Source: DASVUC01 sp038237225 (GTDB lineage Bacteria; Planctomycetota; Phycisphaerae; Tepidisphaerales; Tepidisphaeraceae). From it: a DNA stretch of 64,000 nt. The translations under genes and the position numbers were made by a program. Of the stretch, positions 33,989 through 43,700 are shown in pieces; positions within the stretch are counted from its first letter, which is position 1; each line of letters begins with the position of its first letter. The stretch spans positions 36,109 through 100,108 of the forward strand of contig JBBRYX010000019.1 in assembly GCA_038237225.1 (NCBI GenBank), written 5' to 3'. The notes under the pieces were generated by a model. The model had not been told where the DNA came from, made no database searches, and saw only the letters and a list, made by a program, of their open reading frames with translations.

Positions 33989-35314
33989 GTGCTCAAGGTT
34001 AACACCCCCGCGGTAGATGTTCAGATTAATCCGGAGGACGCTCTCGGCGTCGCGCCGTTCATCACCATGCCGCTGCCCGGTCCGCGTGCCAAAGCCCTGA
34101 TCGATCGGGATGAGCGCTACAGTTCTCCATCGTATACGAGAGACTTTCCGCTGGTCGTCGAGCGCGCGCTCGGCAGCGTTGTCGAAGACGTCGATGGTAA
34201 TCGCTTCCTTGACTTCGCCGCCGGGATTGCAGTCTGCGCCACGGGCCATTGTCACCCTCGAGTCGTCGCCGCGATTCAGGAGCAGGCCGAGAAGCTCATT
34301 CATATCTGCGGCAGCGACTTCTATTACCCGTCGATGGTCGAGCTCCTGGAAAAGCTGGCCTCCATCGTGCCTGGGACCAAAGACAAAAAGGTTCTCCTGA
34401 CCAACAGCGGCGCCGAAGCGGTGGAAGCAGCGTTCAAGCTCGCGCGACACCACACGGGACGAAAGTACGCCATCGCCTTTCACGGCGCATTCCATGGCCG
34501 CACCATGGGCGCGCTTGCACTCACCTGCTCAAAAGCGCGGCAAAAAGAAAAATTTTCCCCGCTGGTCCCGATGACCGCGCACGTTCCGTACGGCGACATT
34601 AACGCGATCGAGGCGACGCTGTTCCGCTACCAGATGACGCCAGGCGAAGTCGCCGCTATCTTCGTTGAACCGATTCAGGGCGAAGGCGGCTACATCGTCC
34701 CGCCGCCGGATTATCTGCCCTATCTCCGCTCGCTCTGCGACAAGCATGGCATTCTGCTCATCGCGGATGAAATCCAATCCGGTACCGGCCGAACCGGAAA
34801 ATGGTTTGCCTTCGAACACTGGAATGTCATCCCCGACATCGTGCTGATGTCCAAGGGCCTCGCCAGCGGCATGCCTCTCGGCGCCGTCATCGCCAGCGAA
34901 AAAGTCATGAATTGGCCTCCCGGCGCCCAAGGCAGCACCTTCGGCGGAAACCCCGTCTGCTGCGCCGCCGCGCTCGCGACGCTGAACCTCGTCGAAGCCG
35001 GTTATATGGCCAATGCCGCCAGGCTCGGTCCCATTCTTCTCAATCGCCTGAATCAGATCGCCGCGAAACACAAAACGCTCTCCAAATCCCGCGGCCTGGG
35101 GTTAATGTGCGGCGTGGACGCGCTCGCCCCCGGCACGCAGAAGCCCGACCCCGCACGCCGCGATAGAATCGTCCAAGCCTGTTTCGACCGCGGCTTGATC
35201 ATGCTCGGCTGCGGCGAGCACACCATCCGTTTCTGTCCGCCGCTCTGCATCACGACGACTCAGCTCGACGCGGGCCTGAAGCTTTTTGAAGAAGCCGTCG
35301 ACAGCGTAAAGTAG
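33989..35314 (+). CDS. Class III PLP-dependent aminotransferase (lysine 6-/GABA-type)
   Basis: The 441-residue protein is a class III omega-aminotransferase. It contains DVDGNRFLDFAAGIAVCATGHCHPRVVAAI, TNSGAEAVEAAFKLAR, the cofactor-binding FHGAFHGRTMGAL, EPIQGEGGYIVPP, LLIADEIQSGTGRTGKWFAFEH, and the PLP lysine Lys289 in LMSKGLASGMPLGAV. Substrate candidates are 4-aminobutyrate, acetylornithine or the epsilon-amino group of lysine. The adjacent ALDH7 gene favours lysine, giving aminoadipate semialdehyde. The GTG at 33989 with GAAGGG eight bases before it is the best start; an upstream GTG at 33938 has no such site. An inverted repeat pair (copy 3) separates it from the dehydrogenase gene. 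Confidence 0.87.
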   Translation: MLKVNTPAVDVQINPEDALGVAPFITMPLPGPRAKALIDRDERYSSPSYTRDFPLVVERALGSVVEDVDGNRFLDFAAGIAVCATGHCHPRVVAAIQEQAEKLIHICGSDFYYPSMVELLEKLASIVPGTKDKKVLLTNSGAEAVEAAFKLARHHTGRKYAIAFHGAFHGRTMGALALTCSKARQKEKFSPLVPMTAHVPYGDINAIEATLFRYQMTPGEVAAIFVEPIQGEGGYIVPPPDYLPYLRSLCDKHGILLIADEIQSGTGRTGKWFAFEHWNVIPDIVLMSKGLASGMPLGAVIASEKVMNWPPGAQGSTFGGNPVCCAAALATLNLVEAGYMANAARLGPILLNRLNQIAAKHKTLSKSRGLGLMCGVDALAPGTQKPDPARRDRIVQACFDRGLIMLGCGEHTIRFCPPLCITTTQLDAGLKLFEEAVDSVK

Positions 35315-35362
35315 GAGCTGAAGACCGGGCATCCATTCCGGCGCTTTATTCAACAACGTCTG

Positions 35363-35426
35363 TTGTATCACGGGCATCTTGCCCGTGTTGGGAGTCGTCA
35401 ACACGGGCAAGATGCCCGTGCTACAA
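35363..35426. repeat. REPIN-like double palindrome, copy 3 (best preserved)
   Basis: Two 28-base arms (35363-35390 and 35399-35426) are inverted copies with two mismatches around an eight-base spacer. Each arm contains the palindrome CACGGGCA-TCT-TGCCCGTG. It lies 22 bases upstream of the ALDH7 ATG, so it may influence the mRNA between the two genes. Confidence 0.85.
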
Positions 35427-35447
35427 TTCAATCCTCCAGGTTTTCCT

Positions 35448-37007
35448 ATGCACGAAGCAGTTCTTAAAAAAATTGGCATCGATCCCACCAACTCCGGTGT
35501 CGCGATCGGCATTGATTTCCGTCGCACCACCGGAAAATCATTTGCCGCCAGATCACCCATCGACGGCGCCACCCTCGCCACCGTTGCATCCGCCACCGTC
35601 GAAGACGTCCACACCATCATCAAAGCCGCCCAGGAAGCGTTTGTGAAATTCCGCCTCATCCCCGCCCCCAAGCGCGGCGAGTTCGTCCGTCGGGTTGGCC
35701 AAAAACTCCGCGACCGCAAGTCTGATCTCGCGGCGATCGTCTCCCTCGAAGCCGGCAAGATCACCGCCGAAGCGCTCGGCGAAGTCCAGGAAATGATCGA
35801 CATCTGCGACTTCGCCGTCGGTCTCTCGCGCCAGCTTTACGGCCTGACCATCGCTTCCGAACGCCCCGGCCATCGCATGATGGAACAATGGCATCCACTC
35901 GGTCCCGTCGGTGTCATCACCGCATTCAATTTTCCCGTTGCCGTCTGGGCCTGGAACGCCATGCTCGCCTGGGTCTGCGGCAATCCCATCATCTGGAAGC
36001 CCTCCGAAAAAACGCCCCTCTGCGCCATCGCCGTTCAGACCGTTGTGGGGGAAGTCCTCAACGAAATGCCCGAAATCCCGCCCGCGATCCTGAACCTCGT
36101 CATCGGGGGACAGGAAATCGGTCGCGCGCTCGCATCATCGCCCCACATCCCGCTCGTTTCCGCGACCGGCTCCACGCGCATGGGAATCGCCGTCGCCCAA
36201 ACCGTCGCCGCCCGCCTCGGAAGATCCCTCCTTGAACTCGGCGGCAACAATGCCATGATCCTGACGCCCTCCGCCGACCTCGAACTCGCCACCCGCGCCA
36301 TCGTCTTCGCCGCCGTCGGAACCGCCGGTCAGCGCTGCACGACTCTCCGCCGATTGATCGTCCATGAGAGTATCAAGGATGAAATCATCCAGCGCCTCAC
36401 CGCGATCTACGCGCAGCTCAAGATCGGCAACCCCACTCAGGAGGGAATCCTCGTCGGACCCCTGATCGATGAATCAGCGGGGAAAAGCATGGAACACGCG
36501 CTTGAACTCGCGCGCGAGCAGGGGGGCAAAGTTCATGGCGGTGGTCGTGTGACTGATAAAGTCCCCACCGGCGGCACCTACGTCAAACCCGCCATTGTCG
36601 AGACCTCGCGACAGATCCCCGTCGCTTGCGAGGAAACCTTCGCCCCCATCCTCTACGTCATCCCCTACAAAACCTTCGAAGAAGCGATCGAGATCCACAA
36701 CGCCGTCCCGCAAGGGCTCTCCAGCGCCGTCTTCACCACCAACGTTCTGGAAGCGGAACTCTTTCTCTCTCCCGCAGGATCCGACTGCGGCATCGCCAAC
36801 GTCAACATCGGCACCAGCGGCGCCGAAATCGGCGGCGCCTTCGGTGGCGAAAAGCAAACCGGTGGCGGCCGGGAATCCGGCTCCGACGCCTGGAAAAACT
36901 ATATGCGCCGCACCACCAACACCATCAACTACTCCAAAGACCTCCCCCTCGCCCAAGGCATCTCCTTCGACACCGGCGCCGACCAAGTCCGCAAGCCCGC
37001 GCCATGA
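35448..37007 (+). CDS. L-aminoadipate-semialdehyde dehydrogenase (ALDH7/antiquitin family)
   Basis: The 519-residue protein belongs to ALDH7. It has HPLGPVGVITAFNFPVAVWAWN, PSEKTPLCAIA, the nucleotide-binding TGSTRMG, the general-base LLELGGNNAMI and the nucleophile Cys297 in GTAGQRCTTLRRL. The extended GIANVNIGTSGAEIGGAFGGEK and YMRRTTNTINYS C-terminus is typical of antiquitin. The enzyme oxidises alpha-aminoadipate semialdehyde to alpha-aminoadipate with NAD. The start at 35448 (MHEAVLKKIGI) is right for the family; an upstream in-frame extension merely reads through the REPIN-like repeat. Together with the upstream aminotransferase it would carry lysine to aminoadipate. Confidence 0.92.
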   Translation: MHEAVLKKIGIDPTNSGVAIGIDFRRTTGKSFAARSPIDGATLATVASATVEDVHTIIKAAQEAFVKFRLIPAPKRGEFVRRVGQKLRDRKSDLAAIVSLEAGKITAEALGEVQEMIDICDFAVGLSRQLYGLTIASERPGHRMMEQWHPLGPVGVITAFNFPVAVWAWNAMLAWVCGNPIIWKPSEKTPLCAIAVQTVVGEVLNEMPEIPPAILNLVIGGQEIGRALASSPHIPLVSATGSTRMGIAVAQTVAARLGRSLLELGGNNAMILTPSADLELATRAIVFAAVGTAGQRCTTLRRLIVHESIKDEIIQRLTAIYAQLKIGNPTQEGILVGPLIDESAGKSMEHALELAREQGGKVHGGGRVTDKVPTGGTYVKPAIVETSRQIPVACEETFAPILYVIPYKTFEEAIEIHNAVPQGLSSAVFTTNVLEAELFLSPAGSDCGIANVNIGTSGAEIGGAFGGEKQTGGGRESGSDAWKNYMRRTTNTINYSKDLPLAQGISFDTGADQVRKPAP

Positions 37008-37031
37008 ATCTCGTCGGTTACGGTTCGACCG

Positions 37032-37460
37032 TCACGAAATCAACTTCGCATCCAGCTCAATCGGCGTCGCCGCCAGCGCCTGCGAAACCGGGCATCCGGT
37101 CTTCGCCTTCTGCGCAAAATCCGCAAACGTCTTCTCATCAATCCCCGGCACCTGCGCCTGCGTCTGCAACTGAATCTTCGTGATCTTGAATCCCTCGCCA
37201 ACCTTCTCCAGCGTTGCCGTCGCCGTCGTCGCCACGCGCGTGGGCTTGAATCCGCCCTTTTCCAAACCCGCCGACAGCGCCATCGAAAAGCATCCGGCCT
37301 GCGCCGCCGCGATCAGCTCTTCAGGATTCGTCCCAGTCCCCGATTCAAACCGGCTGGAGAACGAATACGGTCCCGAATAGGCGCTGCTTCCCAGCTTGAC
37401 CGTCCCTTTACCGTCCTTCAATCCGCCTTCCCAAACCGCGTCTGCTTTTCGATCTGGCAT
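37032..37460 (-). CDS. OsmC-family peroxiredoxin-like protein
   Basis: The 142-residue protein fits the OsmC branch: AVWEGGLKDGKGTVKLGSSAYSGPYSF, GTNPEELIAAAQAGCFSMALSAGL with the first catalytic Cys, and KTGCPVSQAL with the second. OsmC enzymes reduce organic hydroperoxides through the two cysteines. The ATG at 37460 gives the standard N-terminus MPDRKADAVW; the upstream frame is not family-like. It is convergent with the ALDH7 gene, 24 bp from its stop. Regulation by oxidative or osmotic stress is usual in the family but no operator was recognised. Confidence 0.92.
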   Translation of the reverse strand: MPDRKADAVWEGGLKDGKGTVKLGSSAYSGPYSFSSRFESGTGTNPEELIAAAQAGCFSMALSAGLEKGGFKPTRVATTATATLEKVGEGFKITKIQLQTQAQVPGIDEKTFADFAQKAKTGCPVSQALAATPIELDAKLIS

Positions 37461-37698
37461 AATTGTCCTCGTTTCAAAAAAAATAATCCGAACCGGCTGA
37501 AGCGACAGCATTATTCGCCCACGCCCGCGCGCTTGTCAATCCGGGTGGACCCTGCCGATTGTATCGCCAGGCACGGCCAAAGCGCCCCCAGCACCGCAAA
37601 CGGAGCGATTCGCGGGTGGAAATTCATTGCTTCCGTTCCTCCCGCTTGTATTCTTGCTTGAAGGTTCCTCGTCAACAATTTGCCACCTGGAGCGGGAG

Positions 37699-38070
37699 AT
37701 GTCGGAGATACAGCGCCACCACAGCCGCCGGAAGATCGTCAATGCGGTCGCATGCGTCGTTGGCGCGCTGGCATTGACCGCGAGCGTGGGCGTCAACGCC
37801 GCCGCCGCAAAGAAGAAGATCGTGCTTCCCCTGCCGCCGATCATCTCGGCAGCGCTGTTCAACCCATTCAAGCTGAACCACCCCATGACCTTCTGCGGGC
37901 CTCTGAAGAAAATTGATTACGACATCAAAGTTCAGAAAGAGAAGGACAAGAACAAGGACAAGAGCCCGAAGAAGCCCAGTCCGCCCCCGCCGCCTCCTCC
38001 TCCTCCTCCTCCCAAACCCAAGCCGCCGAAGCATACGCACCACCACGCCAAGCCGTCGTCCCATCGGTAG
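37699..38070 (+). CDS. Small secreted proline/histidine-rich protein
   Basis: I do not recognise a family. The 123-residue product has a basic start (MSEIQRHHSRRK), a hydrophobic signal-like helix (VNAVACVVGALALTASVGVNAAAA), a short middle with a single Cys, a Lys/Asp/Glu-rich stretch, a run of eleven prolines and a His/Lys-rich tail (HTHHHAK). The polyproline tract is encoded by CCT/CCC codons, a slippage-prone repeat. It lies 29 bp before the O-antigen-ligase-like gene and may be co-transcribed with it. A weak promoter-like pair (TTGCTT, 16 bases, TATTCT at 37649) is upstream. The ATG at 37699 has a GGGAG site. Confidence 0.55.
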   Translation: MSEIQRHHSRRKIVNAVACVVGALALTASVGVNAAAAKKKIVLPLPPIISAALFNPFKLNHPMTFCGPLKKIDYDIKVQKEKDKNKDKSPKKPSPPPPPPPPPPPKPKPPKHTHHHAKPSSHR

Positions 38071-38099
38071 GCGCACGGACGACGAAAGACTTCACTTCG

Positions 38100-40721
38100 A
38101 TGGTTGCTGTCGCTGCCGGTTCATCCTCATCGCTGATTATTCGTGATGATCATTTCGATCGCGCCCGCATCACCCTGCCCGCCGAGGCTGAACCTCTCAC
38201 GAAATTCGATTCTGCGATCGAGTGGCTGCTTTACGGCGTCTTGATCTTTTCTCCCGCCGCAATGGGCGTCGTCCATTCCTGGAGCGAGCTAATCTTCGTC
38301 GGCCTCTGTGCGGGGATCGCGATTTGTCTCGCGCTCAAGCTTCTGGTGCGCCGCGATTTGAGAATCGTCTGGAACTGGAGCTACCTTCCCGTCGGGCTCT
38401 TCATCCTCTTGGCCCTCGTGCAACTGATATCGCTGCCGAGCGCCCTGATTGGCGCGATTGCGCCTCAAGGTCTCACTCTACGAACAAGTCTCGTAAGCGA
38501 CCTTCCCCAACCCACGAGCGCTCTCAAGCGACTCACCGTAAGCTTCTACCCTCTCGCCACGCGACACGATCTCTGGCTTATGCTCTCCTGCGCAACCATC
38601 TTCTTCGCCGTCGTCAACGTGTTTCGCCGCCGCCAGCAGATCCGCCGCCTGCTCTTTGCCATTACGCTCGTCGCAGCCGCGGTCATCCTCCTTGCTCTTC
38701 TCCAGGATGTTGCCCGCACGAACGCGATCTACTTCAAATGGCTCAGCCCTTCGGGATTCGCCAATTCAGGCCCGTTCGCAAACCACAGCCACTTCAGCCA
38801 GTTCATGAGCCTTTCCATCGGCGCTGCGATCGGGCTGATGCTCATCCGCCTGCGCGAGATGACTTCCCTCGCACGCTTCCTCCCAAGTTCCCTGGGCGAG
38901 CGCATTCATCTTCCGGAATTCCGCGTCATCTGGCTCTGCGCCTTCGTCATCGTCACCGGCGCCCTCGCCATCTTTCTCTCCATGAGCCGCGCCGGAATCA
39001 CCTCAACCCTTCTTGCCAGCATCTTCATCGCCATCATGATGGCGCGCCACCGCAGAATGCGGCCGCAGGGCTGGATCATGCTCCTTCTCGCGCTCTTCCT
39101 CGCGGCAGGCTTCAGCTACGGTCTCTTCTCCGTCACCTACGACCGCTGGATCAATGCCCATCACATCACGTCAGCACGCGACCGCTGGCAAACGATCCGC
39201 GACGCCTTCACCGCCTGGCGCACATCTCCGATCGTCGGCACGGGACTCGGCACCAACGCCGTCATTTTCCCGATGTTCGACAGAAGCGAATCCTCCGCGG
39301 TCTCGGTCTACGCCGACAACGACTACGCCCAGGCCGCCATTGAGATGGGCATCGTGGGCCTCGTTCTCGTGCTCGCCTTTCTCACGCTCACGTGGATTAA
39401 CTTCGCCCGCGGCATCCGAAAAGGCGCCTCGCGGACCTGCGTCGCCGCGTTCGGTCTCGGCTTCGGCCTTTTCGCGGTCATGCTCCATGGCTCAAGCGAC
39501 TACGGTCAGCACATTCCCGCCATCGGCGCCCTTACCGCCATCACGTGCGGGCTGCTCGTCACCCTCTCAAGGCTCCAGCCCGGAACTGAATCGACGCTGG
39601 AATTCCTCGACCCGATGATCACCCCATCCCGGTTCACGCCGATCCTTCGCCTCGCGACCACCGTTGCCGTCGCCTTCGTCAGCTTTTACGCCCTGTCCGA
39701 TCTCAATGCCTCGCGACAGGCGGACGCTTTCGCCAATCAGGCATCAGTCATCGCAGCGGATCTCGAACAGAAAGACTGGCAAGACACAAACGAAGCCTTC
39801 GCCGCGCTCCTCACCGCCGCCGAGTCAGCGGTGCACGCTCAGCCCCAGGACATGACGCGCCGTTACTGGCTCAACGTCTATCGCTGGCGCTCCATCAGCC
39901 GCGTGACCGATGACGAGAGCGGCAGCCTTCTCATGTCGCCGGAGTCCACCGAATTCGCCCGGCAGATCCTCACCGACCTGAATGACCAGCGCCTGATCTG
40001 CCCCACTTTCCCAGAACCGTACGGACTGGCCGGCCAGATCGAAGCCTTCATCCTTGAGGACACCGCCGCCGGTTACGCCCATATCCGCACCGCGCAGGCG
40101 CTCCAGCCGAATGACGACCTTGCCTGCTTCAACGTTGGCTTGATCGACGCCCTCGAAGGACGCTTCGACGAATCGATCGCTCACATGCAGAAGGCCAATC
40201 GCCTGAACCATTCGATGCTCGAGCAGGCCGTGCATGTCTACCTCGATCGAGTCGACCGGCCCGACCTTGCGATCGCTGTTGCCCACGGCGACGCCGGCTG
40301 GTTGATCCAGGTCGCCCAACTGCTGGATGAGGATCACGTCGAACTCCGCAAAGCCGCTCTGCTCGAGGCAATGACGCTCCTGAAGGAGCGATGCCGAGAG
40401 CCTGGCGCTACGTCCGATACGTTCGCCACCGCGGCAAGCCTCTGCTGGGATCATCAGGATTATGTCGGCGCTGCCGAACATTATCGACGAGCTTTGGATA
40501 GCGACTACGGCCAGGTTCAATGGCGCGTTGCTCTCGCCCGGTCACTTGCCAAATCCGGTCAGGCTGATCAAGCCATGCAGGAGGCGCGAATCTGCCTGCG
40601 GCTGGACTCCCAAACCGTTGCCGCCCAACAGTTGATTCAAGAACTCAGTCTGCAAGGCCATCCATCCCCCATCACCCGAGATAGCTCAACGTCCGCTCAG
40701 CCGCCTGCGTCAAGGCAGTAG
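38100..40721 (+). CDS. O-antigen ligase-like membrane protein with TPR-type C-terminus
   Basis: The 873-residue protein has about eleven membrane helices over residues 38-485. The Wzy_C/WaaL-like core contains SGFANSGPFANHSHFSQF, LSMSRAGITSTLL, the periplasmic loop with conserved RDRWQTIRDAFTAWRTSPIVGTGLG, and DNDYAQAAIEMGIVG. The last 350 residues are soluble and helical, with tetratricopeptide-like units near residues 640-850. Such proteins join or polymerise lipid-linked glycans at the outer face of the inner membrane; in planctomycetes the acceptor is unknown. There is no surrounding polysaccharide cluster. Its last 12 bases overlap the end of the convergent metallophosphoesterase gene. 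Confidence 0.85.
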   Translation: MVAVAAGSSSSLIIRDDHFDRARITLPAEAEPLTKFDSAIEWLLYGVLIFSPAAMGVVHSWSELIFVGLCAGIAICLALKLLVRRDLRIVWNWSYLPVGLFILLALVQLISLPSALIGAIAPQGLTLRTSLVSDLPQPTSALKRLTVSFYPLATRHDLWLMLSCATIFFAVVNVFRRRQQIRRLLFAITLVAAAVILLALLQDVARTNAIYFKWLSPSGFANSGPFANHSHFSQFMSLSIGAAIGLMLIRLREMTSLARFLPSSLGERIHLPEFRVIWLCAFVIVTGALAIFLSMSRAGITSTLLASIFIAIMMARHRRMRPQGWIMLLLALFLAAGFSYGLFSVTYDRWINAHHITSARDRWQTIRDAFTAWRTSPIVGTGLGTNAVIFPMFDRSESSAVSVYADNDYAQAAIEMGIVGLVLVLAFLTLTWINFARGIRKGASRTCVAAFGLGFGLFAVMLHGSSDYGQHIPAIGALTAITCGLLVTLSRLQPGTESTLEFLDPMITPSRFTPILRLATTVAVAFVSFYALSDLNASRQADAFANQASVIAADLEQKDWQDTNEAFAALLTAAESAVHAQPQDMTRRYWLNVYRWRSISRVTDDESGSLLMSPESTEFARQILTDLNDQRLICPTFPEPYGLAGQIEAFILEDTAAGYAHIRTAQALQPNDDLACFNVGLIDALEGRFDESIAHMQKANRLNHSMLEQAVHVYLDRVDRPDLAIAVAHGDAGWLIQVAQLLDEDHVELRKAALLEAMTLLKERCREPGATSDTFATAASLCWDHQDYVGAAEHYRRALDSDYGQVQWRVALARSLAKSGQADQAMQEARICLRLDSQTVAAQQLIQELSLQGHPSPITRDSSTSAQPPASRQ

Positions 40722-43700
40722 ATCTGCCGCGCGATGCTTCCTGGTCCTGGTTGTGGGCTCCGAGGCGCCCGTCCGCCGAACGAACGCGAGTTCATTACTC
40801 GCGCGCAGCAGCATCGTTGCATGTTTCGACCCCGCCGCCAGACTCTCACGAATCATCACCCCCGCCGCGGCATTCACGTTGGTATTCTGCACGGACAGAA
40901 CGCGAGCTATGGTCGTCCCATCCCCCATCAGCCTTTGATACACAAAATTGAACCCATCGGCCGTCGACCCAATCTGTGATCCCGCCCCTTTGATCGTGAA
41001 GGCGCCGTTGCTGTACGTCGCACTTCCCGCAATCGTCGCGTTCACATCGACGTCAGTAAACCCCGTCGGCAGCGCTGTCGATCCGGCCAGCGTCGTTGCG
41101 CTGACCGGGCCGGAATAGAGCGAGAACGCGCTCGCGCCCTTGTACGCGCGAATGCGATACCAGTACGTGGTGTTCGCGGACATCGGGGTGTTGCTGTAGC
41201 TGGTCGAGCCTGCGGGAAGGGCCACGAGCTGCGCGAAATTGGTGCCGTCCGTCGATCGCTCCAATGAAAAACCATCTTCGCCCGTGGTCGAGTCGACCCA
41301 GGTCAGGTTGATCTGCGTCGAAGAGATAGACTTGGCAGTAAGACCGCTCGGCGCGGAAAGCGCAGGCGCCGGCGGCGGTCCGGTTGGGGCGGTCGATGTC
41401 GCCATCAATGAAAAATCGAAGCTGATGTCCGTGCTGGCTGCGGACTGCTGATGAATCTCCACCGCGATCACGTTGGATCCTGCGACGAGAAGACTGGGGT
41501 TGATGCCGGCCGCGTACCAGGCCGATTCATCCAGTCCGCCGATCGCGTTTACCGCCGTAGTCGTCGCTGTGGGCGTGCCCGAAGGCATATTGCTGCGATA
41601 CACCTCCGTGCCGTTCAAATAGACCACCGCGCCGTCGTCGCGGACGAGGCTGAGCGTGAGCGTCGAGATGCTGCCGGGACTTGCGATGTTGAAGACCTTG
41701 CGAAACCACGTCGTGATGAATTTGCTTCCCGAGTTCGGCCCGAAGCCGACGATCGTGGCCTCGTCCCCATCGCCGTAGCCCAGTTGCGCCGCGCCTGACT
41801 TCCACCCCGTCTCGACAAAGTTCGGATCGCTCTTCCAGGTGATGCCAGGCGCCGCGCCCGTGTCGAGGTATTTCCAGATGCTCCCGGCCGCGATGATCGT
41901 CTGAATCGTCGGCGTCAGAATGTTCGTGAAGTTGGAGTACGCCGAGTCCCCCGCGGCGTTGTTGGCGCGAATGCGATATAAGTATCGGGTGTTCGGCGTG
42001 ATACCGACCGTGTCGAGGTAGCTCGCGATATCCGCGCCCGGCAGCGCGATCGACGTGTATTGCACGCCATTCGTCGAGCGTTCGAGCCTGAATCCGCTCT
42101 CGTTGTTTGCGTTGTCCGTCCACGTCAGGTTGATGCTGCTCGCGCTGGATACCGCGGAAGACAACCCGCTCGGCGCAGCCGGTGGCACCGTCGGAGCGGG
42201 CTGCAAAACGGTTCCGCAAAGTTGGAAATCAAAGCTGAGATCGGAACTGCTGGGGTTGAATTGATGCACCTCGACGGCAATAACGTTCGAGCCGTTAAGC
42301 AGCAATGCCGGATCCGCACCAATCGCCAGCCACGCCTGTTCGTTCACGCCGCTGATGTCACTGGACGCCGTCGTCCCATTTGCAATCCCACCGGCGGTCA
42401 TGTTGCTTCGATAAACTTCCGCGCCGTTGAGGTACACCACAGCCCCATCATCCCGCAGCAGGCTAAGCGTGAGTGCGGCAACCTTTGTTCGATCGACCAC
42501 GTTGAACGTGTTACGGAAATACGTCGTGATAAACTTGTTGGATGAGCTGGGGCCAAAAGAAACCGTCGTCGCTTCATCGCCGTCGCCGTAGCCAAGTTGG
42601 GCTTTGCCCGATTTCCAACCCGTTTCCGCGAAACCATTGACCTTCCAGCCGCCGCCGGGATCAACCCCCGTGTCGAGATATTTCCACGTCGCCGCCTGTG
42701 GAACGTAGTTGGCCGTGCTGTTGATGTTCGACTGGTTAATCGTGTACGTGTCGATCAGCGCGCCGGTGCGAGTAATGAACTTGAAGCTGATCGACGTGTC
42801 GGTGGCATCGACCTGCATCGCCCCATAGTCGCCGTTGTAGCGCGCCAAACTTCCGGCATCGATCGCGCTCCAGCTATCGATGCTTTCGCCCGCCAGACCA
42901 TCGACGAAATACGGAAGTCCGCCGACTTCGAGCCTTTCGTAATCGTGATCGTGCCCCTGGAAGACCGCCGTTGCGCCCCAGTCCTTGAAAGGCCACTGCA
43001 TTTGCGGGTCGTCACCATGAAAACCAGAGGAATAGGCGGGCTGGTGGAGCACGACGAGTTTCCACTTCGCCGTCGATGCGAGCATCTGGTTGCGAATGTA
43101 CTGCGCCTGAACGCTGCTCGAAGTTTGCCCATCCGGCTCGCGCGAATCGGCATCGACAACAAAGAGCGCAACATTCCCGATCTGCTTCGTGTAATACCGC
43201 TCGTTATTCGGCAATGTGAAATAATCGAAATACGCCTGCCCAGCGTTCGTATCCAGATCGTGATTTCCAAGCGCCGGCCAGAAGTGATTCTGGTTGTCCG
43301 CTGCCCCCGCGCCGAAGGATCCAACATAAGGATAGATGAACGGGTGGTAGTATTTCCCGATGTTCTGATCGATGGTCGCAGCTGCGCCGGCGGGATAGTT
43401 GTTATCACCGACCGTGACCACCGCATCCGGCGACCAGCTTGCAACCAGGTTGGCGACATCCTGAATGGGCTGACCCGAAATCTCGGCTGAATAGTCCCCG
43501 ATAAACGCTAGCCGGGTGTTGACAAGCAGCAGCCGCGCCTCGAGTGGCTCGAGTGCGTTGCGGATGGCGCGCGTGCGACGGTCAGTTGTCGCGCGCCGAT
43601 GCAATAGGGTAAGGCACGACACGTTTCTTCCTCTCCGGACCCACTGACCCCACGGATGAAGGACATAACCATACGCTGCCGAGAGGCTTGCGCCAACGAG

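Noticed and set aside
35379..35447. Longer N-terminus for the ALDH7 gene
   Set aside because: The extension is translated REPIN-like repeat; the family N-terminus begins at 35448.
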